A stretch of DNA of 12,954 bases. It comes from JAABUE01 sp034431895. GTDB taxonomy: Bacteria; Chloroflexota; Anaerolineae; Anaerolineales; Villigracilaceae. The stretch covers positions 1-12,954 of the forward strand of contig DAOUCM010000093.1 in NCBI GenBank assembly GCA_034431895.1, written 5' to 3'. Made by a program: the position numbers and the translations under genes. The notes beneath the pieces are model-generated. The model ran no database searches and was not told the DNA's origin. It saw nothing but the letters and a program-made list of their open reading frames with translations. Positions 1 to 7,627 of the stretch are shown here, piece after piece (position 1 is the first letter of the stretch; each line of letters opens with the position of its first letter).

Positions 1-1146
1 CTCTTGTATTCCGACCGCGCCAGTATGCTCTTCACCCAAGAAGGTCTGAATATCGTGCGGCCCCTCATGGTAGGCGGCGCCACCAGCATGTACTGTGGCT
101 GTGCCGCGCCGCCGCCAGATTGGCTGAAGGACAAATATGGAGTGGACATCACGAAGGAGGTCTCTGAGACAATCGAAGAACTGGAAATCGAACCGCTGCC
201 GGAACATCTGCGCGGGGGAGCCTCCACACGCATCGCCCAGGCCGCGCAGGCACTGGGGTATGCCTGGGAACCGCAGTTGAAGTTCATGAAACCGGCGCGC
301 GCTCAAAAGTTCGACTGCGGCGCCAAGTGCATGTTGGGCTGTCGCTGCGGCGCAAAATGGAGCGCCGCCGAATACGTGGACGAGGCCGTCGCAGCCGGGT
401 GCAACCTGCAAACCGGCGCGCGTGTGGAGCGCGTGTTGATCGAGGATGGACACGCAGCGGGAGTGGAGGGACGCCTGCGCGGGCGACCGTTCACCGCGCG
501 GGCCGGAACGGTCGTCCTGGCGGCTGGCGGAATCGGCACCCCGCGCATCTTGCAAGCCTCCGGCTTCAAGCAGGCCGGTCAGGGCATGACCATGGACATT
601 ACCGTCATGGTCTACGGTGTCGTCGCAGAGCGCGGCATCGGGAATGAGCCGCCCATGACCTGGTCGTGGGAAAACCTGGACGAAGGCTACATGCTCAGCA
701 CCTTGATAGATCCCTGGCTGCTCTATCCGCTCATCAACGCCCTCAAAGGGCCTCGATACGCCCTCACCTGGCCGCGCTGGAACAACACGCTGGGCGTGAT
801 GATCAAACTCAAAGACGAAATCTCCGGCGGCGTCTTCCCGAACGGCAAGATCAGCAAACCATTGACCGAAAACGACCGCCCGCGTATGCGCGCCGCCGAG
901 CAGGTCTGCCGCAAGATTTTGCTCGAAGCCGGGGCAAAGGCAGACAGCATCTTTACCACGCCCCTGCGCGGCACACATCCCAGCGGGACAGTGCGCATCG
1001 GTACGCTGGTGGATGAAAACCTGCAAACCGAAACGCCAGGATTGTACGCCTGTGACGCCAGCGTTTTCCCCGAAGCCCTGGCGCGCCCAACGGTGCTGAC
1101 CATCATCGGGCTGGGGAAGCGCCTTGCCAAACTGTTGAAACGCTAA
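1..1146 (+). CDS. GMC-family FAD-dependent oxidoreductase, 5' truncated by window edge
   Basis: This is the C-terminal ~380 residues of a glucose-methanol-choline oxidoreductase, a flavoprotein that oxidises alcohols or related substrates with FAD. The frame is open to base 1, so the start and the N-terminal GxGxxG FAD-binding loop lie upstream; probably 50-70 residues are missing. Visible are the GMC signature-like segment RPLMVGGATSMYCGC (from about base 58), the motif 'VVLAAGGIGTPRIL' of the FAD domain (about 511-552), and the C-terminal HPSGT box (His codon 976-978) that carries the catalytic His in the family. The ending DASVFPEALARPTVLTIIGLG resembles the closing FAD-contact segment. 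At the position usually Asn or His in this last segment there appears to be Arg. A Cys cluster C-x3-C-x3-C-x-C (codons 316, 328, 340, 346) followed by GAKWSA resembles the long-chain alcohol oxidase subgroup. The substrate is unknown. It is the first visible gene of a four-gene run and ends 14 bases before the next start. Confidence 0.85.
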   Translation, partial: LLYSDRASMLFTQEGLNIVRPLMVGGATSMYCGCAAPPPDWLKDKYGVDITKEVSETIEELEIEPLPEHLRGGASTRIAQAAQALGYAWEPQLKFMKPARAQKFDCGAKCMLGCRCGAKWSAAEYVDEAVAAGCNLQTGARVERVLIEDGHAAGVEGRLRGRPFTARAGTVVLAAGGIGTPRILQASGFKQAGQGMTMDITVMVYGVVAERGIGNEPPMTWSWENLDEGYMLSTLIDPWLLYPLINALKGPRYALTWPRWNNTLGVMIKLKDEISGGVFPNGKISKPLTENDRPRMRAAEQVCRKILLEAGAKADSIFTTPLRGTHPSGTVRIGTLVDENLQTETPGLYACDASVFPEALARPTVLTIIGLGKRLAKLLKR

Positions 1147-1160
1147 CCCGCCTACACGCC

Positions 1161-2189
1161 ATGTCATCCGTTCTTCAGGTACAGGAAAGCCTGGATCGTT
1201 ATCCCCGCATCCCCCTGGCCGCATACCCGACGCCGCTGGAACACTTGCCGCGCCTGAGCGCCCGCCTGGGCAGGGAAATCTACATCAAGCGCGACGACGG
1301 CCTCGGCCCCGGCCTGGGCGGCAACAAGACCCGCAAACTGGAATACCTGCTGGCCGAAGCGCGCCAGCGTGGATTCCGCAAGGTGGTCACGTTCGGCGGC
1401 CTGCAATCCAACCACGCCCGCATCACGGCTGCGGCGGCCCGCAAACTGGGATTCGAGCCGCACCTGTTCTACTTCGAGCCGCGCCCGCGCAAGATGGCGG
1501 GCAACCTGCTGGTGAATCAGGTCTGCGGCGCGCACATGCGCTTCATCCCCTTCGGTGGAGGCGGCGGCATGAGCCTGGAAGCCTCCAACCGGCTGGCGCA
1601 CCTGGTCGCTTTGCTTTTTGTCGGACGGCATTACTTCATCCCTGTCGGCGGGCATTCGTGGTTGGGCTGCCTGGGATACGCGCGCGCCGCGCTCGAAATC
1701 CACGCACAGGCAGAGGCGCTGGGGATGGGGAACGCGCACCTGGTGACAGCCGCCGGCACGGGCGGTACGCTGGCGGGACTTCTGGCCGGCCTCCGTTCAA
1801 TCGGCTCGTCCCTGCGCCCGTTGGGCATCGACGTGGGCAAGTTGTGGAAGGGATTTCCCGTCTCACTGGCGCGCCTGGCTACCGAAATCTGCCGCCGCCT
1901 GGGAGAAGAACACACCTTCGAGGCAACCGACATCCCTCTCATCGAGGGCGTCTATGCCGCCCCGAAGTATGGACAACCCTCGCGCGCTTGTGTGGACGCC
2001 ATCCACACCCTGGCGCGGACAGAGGGCATCCTGCTCGACCCGGTGTATACCGGCAAAGCCTTCGGCGGCCTGCTCGACCTGATGGAGCGAGGCAGCCTCG
2101 GGGGGCGAGATGAGCCGGTCATCTTCCTGCACACCGGCGGCCTGCCGGCTCTGTTCGCCTTCGAGGAGCGCATCCTGAACCATGATTGA
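1161..2189 (+). CDS. D-cysteine desulfhydrase / ACC deaminase family PLP enzyme
   Basis: A 342-residue fold-type II PLP enzyme of the D-cysteine desulfhydrase/1-aminocyclopropane-1-carboxylate deaminase family. DcyD-type members cleave D-cysteine to pyruvate, H2S and ammonia in the cytoplasm. GGNKTRKLEYLL places the Schiff-base lysine at K56. FGGLQSNHARITAAAA (about 83-98) is the conserved substrate loop, and GTGGTLAGL near residues 199-207 is the PLP phosphate-binding loop. From memory of the family, ACC deaminases carry Glu and Leu at two discriminating positions, within VYEGK and HLGG. Here the matching segments read PVYTGKAFGGL and HTGGLPALFAF, which favours a D-cysteine desulfhydrase-like enzyme over an ACC deaminase. 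Length is normal for the family (about 330-340). No good Shine-Dalgarno precedes the ATG at 1161, suggesting coupling to the GMC gene 14 bases upstream. The stop overlaps the start of the next gene. The exact substrate (D-Cys or another D-amino acid) cannot be read from sequence. Confidence 0.87.
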   Translation: MSSVLQVQESLDRYPRIPLAAYPTPLEHLPRLSARLGREIYIKRDDGLGPGLGGNKTRKLEYLLAEARQRGFRKVVTFGGLQSNHARITAAAARKLGFEPHLFYFEPRPRKMAGNLLVNQVCGAHMRFIPFGGGGGMSLEASNRLAHLVALLFVGRHYFIPVGGHSWLGCLGYARAALEIHAQAEALGMGNAHLVTAAGTGGTLAGLLAGLRSIGSSLRPLGIDVGKLWKGFPVSLARLATEICRRLGEEHTFEATDIPLIEGVYAAPKYGQPSRACVDAIHTLARTEGILLDPVYTGKAFGGLLDLMERGSLGGRDEPVIFLHTGGLPALFAFEERILNHD

Positions 2190-3351
2190 TTACCGCGAAT
2201 TGATGGGCATCCTGTCTGTCCCGCGTCCCAATGGAAGTGCTGCCGAGCGTGCGACGGCGCGCGCCCTGAAAGAGTGGCTCGACCGGCGCGGCATCCCCTA
2301 TCACATACACGCTTTCCGTCTGTATCCTTATTTCTTCGAATGCGTTGGCCTGTGGCTGATTCTCTCCCGCTCGCTGCTGGCGGCGGCGGTCTGGGCGCGT
2401 TGGGGCTGGCCGACGCTGCCCATCGCGCTCATCGGACTGCTGGGCGGCACGTTGGACGTGGCTCTGCACTGGCCGCTGGTGACCTGGCCGGGAGCGCGGC
2501 GCGGGGAGAATATTCTCATCGAGTTCGAGCCGCCGGGGGCCAGGCGAGAAATCATCCTGAGCGCCCATTACGACAGCAAGACCGAACTGCTCGACCACCG
2601 GCAACGAGCCTACTTGTTCCGGCACATGAATCTGGGCATCCTGCTGACCCTGCTGCTGGGGTGTTGGGGCCCGCTGGACGCCTGGCTGGTGAACAACGCT
2701 ATTCATTGGATCGGCGTCCTCCTGACGATACCGCTGTTGCTGCTGGCCTGGGGGATGGGATTGCATCTTTCGCTGGGGCGCACCCTGAAACCCAGCCAGG
2801 GCGCGGTGGACAACGGCGCGGCCTGCGTCATTCTGCTGGGGCTGGCAGAAAAACTATCCCAGAGAGAGTCGCTGCCGCCGGAGACGAAAATCACCCTGGC
2901 CTTGTTCACGGGCGAGGAGGTCAATATGCAGGGATCGCGCGCCTACGTCGAAAGCCGCGCCTGGCCGCTGCCTGCAAGCGCGCTGAACCTGGAGATCATG
3001 GCGCAAAACGGGGGCTACATCTACTGGGAAAAAGATGGGGATGCCTTCCGCTCCCTTGCCACCGCCTCATCGTTGAATCAGACGTATTCGGCTGCGGTCG
3101 AGAAAGTGACCGGCGCTCCCGCCCAACCGGCTGGCCTGGTCAACAGCGATGGGGGCTCGTTCCTGTTTGCGGGCATCCCGGCTGCAAGCGCAGGCACGCT
3201 CGACACCCGCCTGGGCGAGACCGGCCTTCACCGCCCTACCGACAACCTGGAGCGGGTGGTGATGGAACGCCTGCCGCAGGGCGTCGAAATCCTGCAAGCC
3301 TTTTTGCAAATATCTGCCGACCCACCATCAAGAGGTTGTTATGAAAACTGA
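2182..3351 (+). CDS. Membrane-anchored M28-family zinc peptidase
   Basis: A 389-residue putative metallo-aminopeptidase of family M28, which uses two zinc ions to remove N-terminal residues. Zinc ligands and catalytic residues are recognisable: SAHYDSK (H129, D131), GAVDNGAA (bridging D210), TGEEV (catalytic base E245, ligand E246) and GLHRPTDN (H350). The fourth ligand, usually Asp, aligns with E271 in LNLEIMAQNGG. Four hydrophobic segments are visible: about 52-72 and 77-97 before the first ligand, then 149-170 and 174-198 between H129 and D210. In soluble M28 enzymes those two ligands lie only about 12-20 residues apart, so a two-TM hairpin seems to be inserted inside the catalytic domain. 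The even number of segments keeps both ligand sets on the same side of the membrane. There is no classical signal peptide. The start ATGATTGA overlaps the preceding stop by 8 bases, and the end overlaps the SDR gene by 11, so translation is probably coupled. Natural substrates are unknown. Confidence 0.85.
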   Translation: MIDYRELMGILSVPRPNGSAAERATARALKEWLDRRGIPYHIHAFRLYPYFFECVGLWLILSRSLLAAAVWARWGWPTLPIALIGLLGGTLDVALHWPLVTWPGARRGENILIEFEPPGARREIILSAHYDSKTELLDHRQRAYLFRHMNLGILLTLLLGCWGPLDAWLVNNAIHWIGVLLTIPLLLLAWGMGLHLSLGRTLKPSQGAVDNGAACVILLGLAEKLSQRESLPPETKITLALFTGEEVNMQGSRAYVESRAWPLPASALNLEIMAQNGGYIYWEKDGDAFRSLATASSLNQTYSAAVEKVTGAPAQPAGLVNSDGGSFLFAGIPAASAGTLDTRLGETGLHRPTDNLERVVMERLPQGVEILQAFLQISADPPSRGCYEN

Positions 3352-4135
3352 AATCCTCGAAGACAAATGGGCGCTGGTCACCGGCGCCTCCTCCGGCCTG
3401 GGCGCGGACTTTGCCCGCCTGCTGGCGGCTGCGGGCTGCCACCTCATCCTGGTCGCCCGGCGGCAGGAGCGCCTGCAGGCGCTCAAGCAGGAGATCAACG
3501 GCCAATCCGCCGTGAGGGTAAAAATCGTCCCGCTCGATCTGTCCCTGCCGGAGTCGCCTCGAATACTCTACGACCAACTCCAAGCCGAAGGCCTGCAAGT
3601 GGATGTTTTGGTCAACAACGCCGGCTTTGGCGTCTATGGCGAATTCCTGCATACGGATTGGGAACGCACCCGCCAGATGCTGCAACTGAACATGCTCACC
3701 CTGGCGCACCTGACCTGGCTGTTCGCCCAGGATATGGTCTCCAGGAACTTTGGGTACATCCTGCAAATCGCCTCCAACGGCGCTTACCAGCCTACCCCCT
3801 TCTACGCTGCCTATTCTGCCAGCAAAAGTTTCGTGCTTAGTCTGGGCGAAGCCCTCCACTACGAATTGCGCGGCACTGGCGTCAAATGCACCACCCTCTC
3901 CCCCGGCATCATCGTGACAGAATTTCACCAGGTTGCCGGACAAAAAGAAGGCAGCCTGTATTACCGTCTGACCAAAATGGACAGCATGAGCGTCGCCCGG
4001 AAAGGAATCGAAGCGCTTCTGGCCGGACGCCCCAGCCTGGTGCCCGGTTGGAAAGTTTCCCTCATGGCCTGGAGCAATCGCCTCGTCCCGCGACGGCTGT
4101 CCACCGCGATAGCCGCCTGGTTGATGCGCATGTAG
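3341..4135 (+). CDS. Classical short-chain dehydrogenase/reductase (DltE/COG0300-like)
   Basis: A 264-residue cytoplasmic SDR oxidoreductase with every classical element. TGASSGLG (residues 14-21) is the dinucleotide-binding loop, and the basic pair R40-R41 after the second strand predicts NADP(H) over NAD(H). D66 is in the adenine-contact DLS, NNAG is at 92-95, and the tetrad is N117, S145, Y158 and K162 (YSASK). The sequence after PGIIVTEF is typical of the COG0300 group, whose members reduce ketones or aldehydes of varied substrates, often lipid-like. The C-terminal tail is amphipathic to hydrophobic. The ATG at 3341 is preceded by AGAGG (3331-3335) at 5 bases and lies inside the end of the M28 gene (11-base overlap), supporting one transcript. 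It ends the + strand cluster and its stop lies 6 bases from the stop of the convergent ABC permease. The substrate cannot be inferred. Confidence 0.88.
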   Translation: MKTEILEDKWALVTGASSGLGADFARLLAAAGCHLILVARRQERLQALKQEINGQSAVRVKIVPLDLSLPESPRILYDQLQAEGLQVDVLVNNAGFGVYGEFLHTDWERTRQMLQLNMLTLAHLTWLFAQDMVSRNFGYILQIASNGAYQPTPFYAAYSASKSFVLSLGEALHYELRGTGVKCTTLSPGIIVTEFHQVAGQKEGSLYYRLTKMDSMSVARKGIEALLAGRPSLVPGWKVSLMAWSNRLVPRRLSTAIAAWLMRM

Positions 4136-4141
4136 TGTCGT

Positions 4142-5338
4142 TCACTTCTCCTCTGTAACATACAACCGCCAGACGGCCAGCCCGAAGAACAGCAGGGCGT
4201 ATCCCGCCAGGGCGGCTGAGGGGAGCAGAACGGATTCGAATCCCAGCCCGCGCACGCAGATGTTCTTGAAGCCGTCCATGCCCCAAGCCACGGGGGAGAG
4301 GTGACCGATGGCCTGGAAAGTCTCGCCGGTGTATTCCAGCGGCATCCAAGCCCCACCCAGCCCGGCGAACACGAACATGGGGATGAGCGAGAAACTGATG
4401 GCCTGCTCTTCACTGCGCGCCAGCACGCCAATCGAAAGTCCCAGGCCGGCAATGCACAAAGCAGCAGTGAAGGCTACCAGAAGCGTGGCAGCCGGGACTC
4501 GCAGGTAGGCCACGTCGAAGACGAATTGTCCAAAGACAATCAGCAGCAGGAATTGGGTAAAGATGAGAACGAAAATCGCCAGGTAGTGGCCGAGCAGGAC
4601 GTGAATGCGGCGCGTGGCGGTGGTCAGCAGGCGCTGGAGGGTGCGCGATTTACGCTCCGCCACGATGATCTGCGCGGCGGTCAACAGGCCGGCAATGGCA
4701 AATTGCAGCATCATGCCCGGCGAAGTATGCGACAGCGCCATGCGCTCATCGCTGGCTTTCTCGATGGCTGTGCTGGTTGTCTCCCTGACGGCGATAGGAG
4801 GCGATTGCCAGGCGGCCAGCGCCTGCCGAAAGATGTATCTGAAAGGCATACGCTCGGAATCAATTTCCTCCAAGATGGCGGCGACGCTGGCGGCGCTTTC
4901 CAGACGGCTGGCAGCAGTCAACACCTCGGCCCGGATGGTGGTCCAGGCCGAATGGTCAGAATCAGCCACGAGGTCGAGACGAGCCGTTTTGTCCTGCCTC
5001 ACGGCCCGGCCATAGCCCGGCGGGACGATGATGGCGGCTGGCAGGTCGCCGTTCGCAACCATCCGTTCGAGGTCGGCTGCCGAGCGCAAGAAATTCTCGT
5101 CCAGCCGAATGACGCTCGAATCGTCCAGTAAATCGTGCAGAGCGCGGCTCACCCAGGTATTGTCCTGGTCCAGGTAGCCGACCGGGATGCGCGCGTCTGC
5201 CCCGCCGCTGAACCCGCCCGATGCGTAACCGAACAAGAAGGTGAAAAGGATGGGCATGAGCAGCAGGAACATGAAGACTTTGAAGTCGCGCGTCAACTGC
5301 CGGAGGTCTTTCAGGGCGATGTCGAAGATGCGGATCAT
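4142..5338 (-). CDS. ABC-2 type transporter permease (distal)
   Basis: A 398-residue integral membrane subunit of an ABC-2 exporter, of the type with a large extracytoplasmic domain between TM1 and TM2 (YhhJ/YbhR/YbhS-like). TM1 spans about 21-40 (hydrophobic run ending LFTFLFGYAS), the soluble domain about 42-207, then TM2 209-227, TM3 246-275, TM4 281-307, TM5 312-331 and TM6 370-393. The cytoplasmic segment ERKSRTLQRLLTT (228-240) is the usual coupling region that contacts the ATPase. The N-terminal segment IALKDL is shared with the partner permease, so the two are distant paralogues. AGGAG overlaps the stop codon of the upstream permease and lies about 6 bases before this ATG, a clear ribosome site supporting the start at 5338. 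It forms a heterodimeric channel with the neighbouring permease by inference. The cargo (drug, lipid, ion or peptide) is not determinable. Confidence 0.88.
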   Translation of the reverse strand: MIRIFDIALKDLRQLTRDFKVFMFLLLMPILFTFLFGYASGGFSGGADARIPVGYLDQDNTWVSRALHDLLDDSSVIRLDENFLRSAADLERMVANGDLPAAIIVPPGYGRAVRQDKTARLDLVADSDHSAWTTIRAEVLTAASRLESAASVAAILEEIDSERMPFRYIFRQALAAWQSPPIAVRETTSTAIEKASDERMALSHTSPGMMLQFAIAGLLTAAQIIVAERKSRTLQRLLTTATRRIHVLLGHYLAIFVLIFTQFLLLIVFGQFVFDVAYLRVPAATLLVAFTAALCIAGLGLSIGVLARSEEQAISFSLIPMFVFAGLGGAWMPLEYTGETFQAIGHLSPVAWGMDGFKNICVRGLGFESVLLPSAALAGYALLFFGLAVWRLYVTEEK

Positions 5339-5347
5339 GGCTGGCTC

Positions 5348-6652
5348 CTAGGCGTAACGCCGGTTGAAACGCCACACGCCGACGACGAAGAACAGCGCGC
5401 TCCAGCCCAGCAGGATGAGCGTGTTGATGAGCAGGCTGGAAAGCGGATCGCCGTTCATGGAAAACAGCAGACCGCGCAGGGCCCAGCCCTGCGGGACGAG
5501 CAAAGCAACCGTCTCGCCCATGCGCTCGGTGAGCGGTGAATCGGCGGAGAAAACGCTGATCAGGCCAAGCATACCGGTCACGGTCAACACGCCGCCGAAG
5601 ATGATGCCGCCCTGTTTGGTGTTTTTGAGGAACGAGTTAACGAAGATGCCAAAGGAGGCGGCGCTCAGGATGATGCCTAGCGCCATCAGGCTCACAGCCA
5701 GGGGCGCGCCCCACTGCACGCCAAAGATGAGTTGCGCGGCGATGATCAGGACGATGACCTGCACGCTGACCGTCAGGAAGACCGACAGAAGTTTGCCGCC
5801 CAGGATGGTCGTTTGGGAGGTAGGCGTGGTGAACAGGCGCGGCAGAGTGCGTTCCTCGTCTTCTTTGAGGATGCTCTCGGCTGCCGACGTGCCGGTGAAG
5901 AAGGCGTAGAAAATCATCATCCCACCCATGATGCGGCTGATGAGGGAGAGTAGCAAATCCTGGTCTGCGCCGCTCTCTTCCTGCGAAGCCTGGAAGGGGG
6001 CGCGCACCGCCAGCAGGTCGCCTTCCAGGTCATCGCTCAGCGCCAGCGAAATCTCCAGATAACGATCCACCACTTGACCGGCCAGGGCATATTGCGCAGG
6101 GTCTGCCTCGTCTTCCAAGAGGTTCACGGCAATCTTGACGCCCGACATGCCGTCAGTAAAGCGGTTGAGGAAGGCGCGCATGATGGCTGGGCCGAGGGTC
6201 AAGGTTGGGTCCTGATAGAACTCGATGACCGCCTCCCCATCTTGGTCGGCGAACTGATGCGAAAAATCCGCCGGGATGATGATGGCCACCTGGGCGGTCT
6301 GGCTGTCTACGGCGGCGCGGGCGGAAGCGGCGTCTGGCGCAAAGGACAGTTCCACCAGGTCGGCCAGTTCGTCGCTTTCCAGGATTTGCACGATGAGGTC
6401 GCCCATCGTTTTGGCGTCGCGCGCGTTGGGCAGGTCTTTAGGCTTGAAGCGGAATTTCGGCCCGCCCTCGTCCAGATTAGCGACGATGACTTTGGTCTTG
6501 GGTAGGTCGAATCCACCATTCCGAACGGCGCTGCCAAACATCAAGTAGAACATGCCCGTCACCAGCAGCGGAATGACGAACATGAAGACGATAGCAAACC
6601 AACTGCGGAAGGAGCGGGTCAAATCCTTGAGGGCAATGTCGAGGACTTTCAT
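5348..6652 (-). CDS. ABC-2 type transporter permease (proximal)
   Basis: A 434-residue ABC-2 permease, second membrane half of the exporter. TM1 is about 18-40, followed by an extracytoplasmic domain of roughly 200 residues (42-240), then TM2 241-258, TM3 284-310, TM4 317-340, TM5 348-369 and TM6 405-427. The coupling motif EEDEERTLPRLFTTP (about 264-277) matches the E-R-T/G-L-x-R-L pattern of the family. The extracytoplasmic domain contains a repeat of beta-rich stretches such as VKIAVNLL and QVAIIIPADF, the latter like IIVPPGYG in the partner, showing their common ancestry. The start lies 17 bases after the ATPase stop, in a leader that contains T8 and has no purine-rich ribosome site, so initiation may be weak or coupled to ATPase translation. 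Only 9 bases separate it from the distal permease. Function as an exporter subunit is secure; the substrate is not. Confidence 0.88.
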   Translation of the reverse strand: MKVLDIALKDLTRSFRSWFAIVFMFVIPLLVTGMFYLMFGSAVRNGGFDLPKTKVIVANLDEGGPKFRFKPKDLPNARDAKTMGDLIVQILESDELADLVELSFAPDAASARAAVDSQTAQVAIIIPADFSHQFADQDGEAVIEFYQDPTLTLGPAIMRAFLNRFTDGMSGVKIAVNLLEDEADPAQYALAGQVVDRYLEISLALSDDLEGDLLAVRAPFQASQEESGADQDLLLSLISRIMGGMMIFYAFFTGTSAAESILKEDEERTLPRLFTTPTSQTTILGGKLLSVFLTVSVQVIVLIIAAQLIFGVQWGAPLAVSLMALGIILSAASFGIFVNSFLKNTKQGGIIFGGVLTVTGMLGLISVFSADSPLTERMGETVALLVPQGWALRGLLFSMNGDPLSSLLINTLILLGWSALFFVVGVWRFNRRYA

Positions 6653-6661
6653 AGGGAAGAT

Positions 6662-6687
6662 AAAAAAAACTAATCGCGCAACGCGCG
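6662..6687 (-). terminator. Short GC hairpin plus T8 between ATPase and permease (possible attenuator)
   Basis: Reading the minus strand, CGCGC-GTT-GCGCG (6687-6675) can fold into a 5-bp GC stem. It is followed by ATTAG and then eight T (6669-6662). The hairpin overlaps the last codons of the ATPase and the T-run lies in the 17-base leader of the next permease. The stem is short and the 5-base spacer is longer than in standard intrinsic terminators, so at most partial termination is expected. This is a sequence observation with an inferred role. Confidence 0.35.
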
Positions 6688-7623
6688 TCCAGTGAGATGC
6701 AAAAACACCGCTTCCAGATTCGGCTCGCGGATGTCCACCGAGGTGATACGCGACGAAAGGGCAGTAGCCGTCTCGAACAGGCGCGGCAAGACCAGGTTGC
6801 TGTCTTCTACGAGGACGCTGATGCGCTGCTCCTCTTCCTTGTTGGCCGAGACATGCACCACCCCATCCAGGTTGCGCCAGGCTGCCATTACCTTTTCGGG
6901 TTGGGCGCTCAAGGTCAGTTCGATGCGCGTTTGCTGACCGACCAGTTTGACCAGTTCATCATGTGTGCCGCAGACAATCATCTTGCCGTGATCCATGATG
7001 CCGATGTGGTCAGAAAGTTCTTGCGCCTCTTCCATGTAGTGCGTGGTATACAGCACGGTCATGCCTTGCTCCTTCAAGGCTACCACGCTGTCCAAAATAC
7101 TGCGCCGCGACTGCGGGTCAATACCGACGGTTGGCTCATCCATGTAAATGACCTGCGGCTTGTGCAGCAGCGCCACCCCGATGTTGACGCGCCGCTTCAT
7201 GCCGCCTGAATATTTGCTCACGCGCTGGCCGGCGCGGTCGCTCAGGCCAATGACCTCCAGCACCTCGTTCACGCGCGACCTCAGACTTGCGCCGCGTAAC
7301 CCGTACATCTTGCCCCAGAAGGTCAGGTTCTCGCGCGCCGTCAGGTCTTCGTATAGAGCAATGTCTTGCGGCACCACTCCCAGCACCGCTTTGACCCCCA
7401 TAGGGTCGGACAGGATGGAATGCCCCAGCACGCGCGCCTCGCCCCGGTCGGGCCGCAACAGACAGCAGAGCATGGAGAGGGTGGTCGTCTTACCGGCGCC
7501 GTTCGGCCCCAACAGGCTGAAAATCTCGCCCGGCTGGACATCGAAACGAACACCTTGAACGGCCTGCGTTTCACGGAAAGACTTGTGCAGGTCGAGGACT
7601 TCAATGGCGGGTGAAGAGGGCAT
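6670..7623 (-). CDS. ABC transporter ATP-binding protein (NatA/DrrA-like)
   Basis: A 317-residue cytoplasmic ATPase that powers the two ABC-2 permeases encoded downstream. Walker A GPNGAGKTT is at 39-47, the Q-loop Gln at 86 (VPQD), the signature YSGGMK at 138-143, Walker B VIYMDE at 158-163, the D-loop at about 169 and the H-loop His at 195 (TTHYMEEAQ). The C-terminal extension (about 215-317) ends with EPNLEAVFLHLTGRALRD, the form seen in DrrA/NatA-type drug or sodium exporters. I start it at the ATG at 7623 because AAAGGAG (7628-7634) lies 4 bases upstream; a longer in-frame start 14 codons earlier has no ribosome site and adds residues outside the ATPase fold. It is first of a three-gene operon, with a promoter expected in the 318-base gap upstream. 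The family also exports antibiotics, lipids and Na+, so the specific role is open. Confidence 0.93.
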   Translation of the reverse strand: MPSSPAIEVLDLHKSFRETQAVQGVRFDVQPGEIFSLLGPNGAGKTTTLSMLCCLLRPDRGEARVLGHSILSDPMGVKAVLGVVPQDIALYEDLTARENLTFWGKMYGLRGASLRSRVNEVLEVIGLSDRAGQRVSKYSGGMKRRVNIGVALLHKPQVIYMDEPTVGIDPQSRRSILDSVVALKEQGMTVLYTTHYMEEAQELSDHIGIMDHGKMIVCGTHDELVKLVGQQTRIELTLSAQPEKVMAAWRNLDGVVHVSANKEEEQRISVLVEDSNLVLPRLFETATALSSRITSVDIREPNLEAVFLHLTGRALRD

Positions 7624-7627
7624 GGAG

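Noticed and set aside
3236..3943. 235-codon - strand open frame
   Set aside because: Antisense to the M28 and SDR genes; no recognisable motifs.
4301..5131. 276-codon + strand open frame
   Set aside because: It lies wholly antisense to the distal ABC permease; its Gln/Gly/Asp/Arg-rich translation is typical of a shadow frame in GC-rich DNA.
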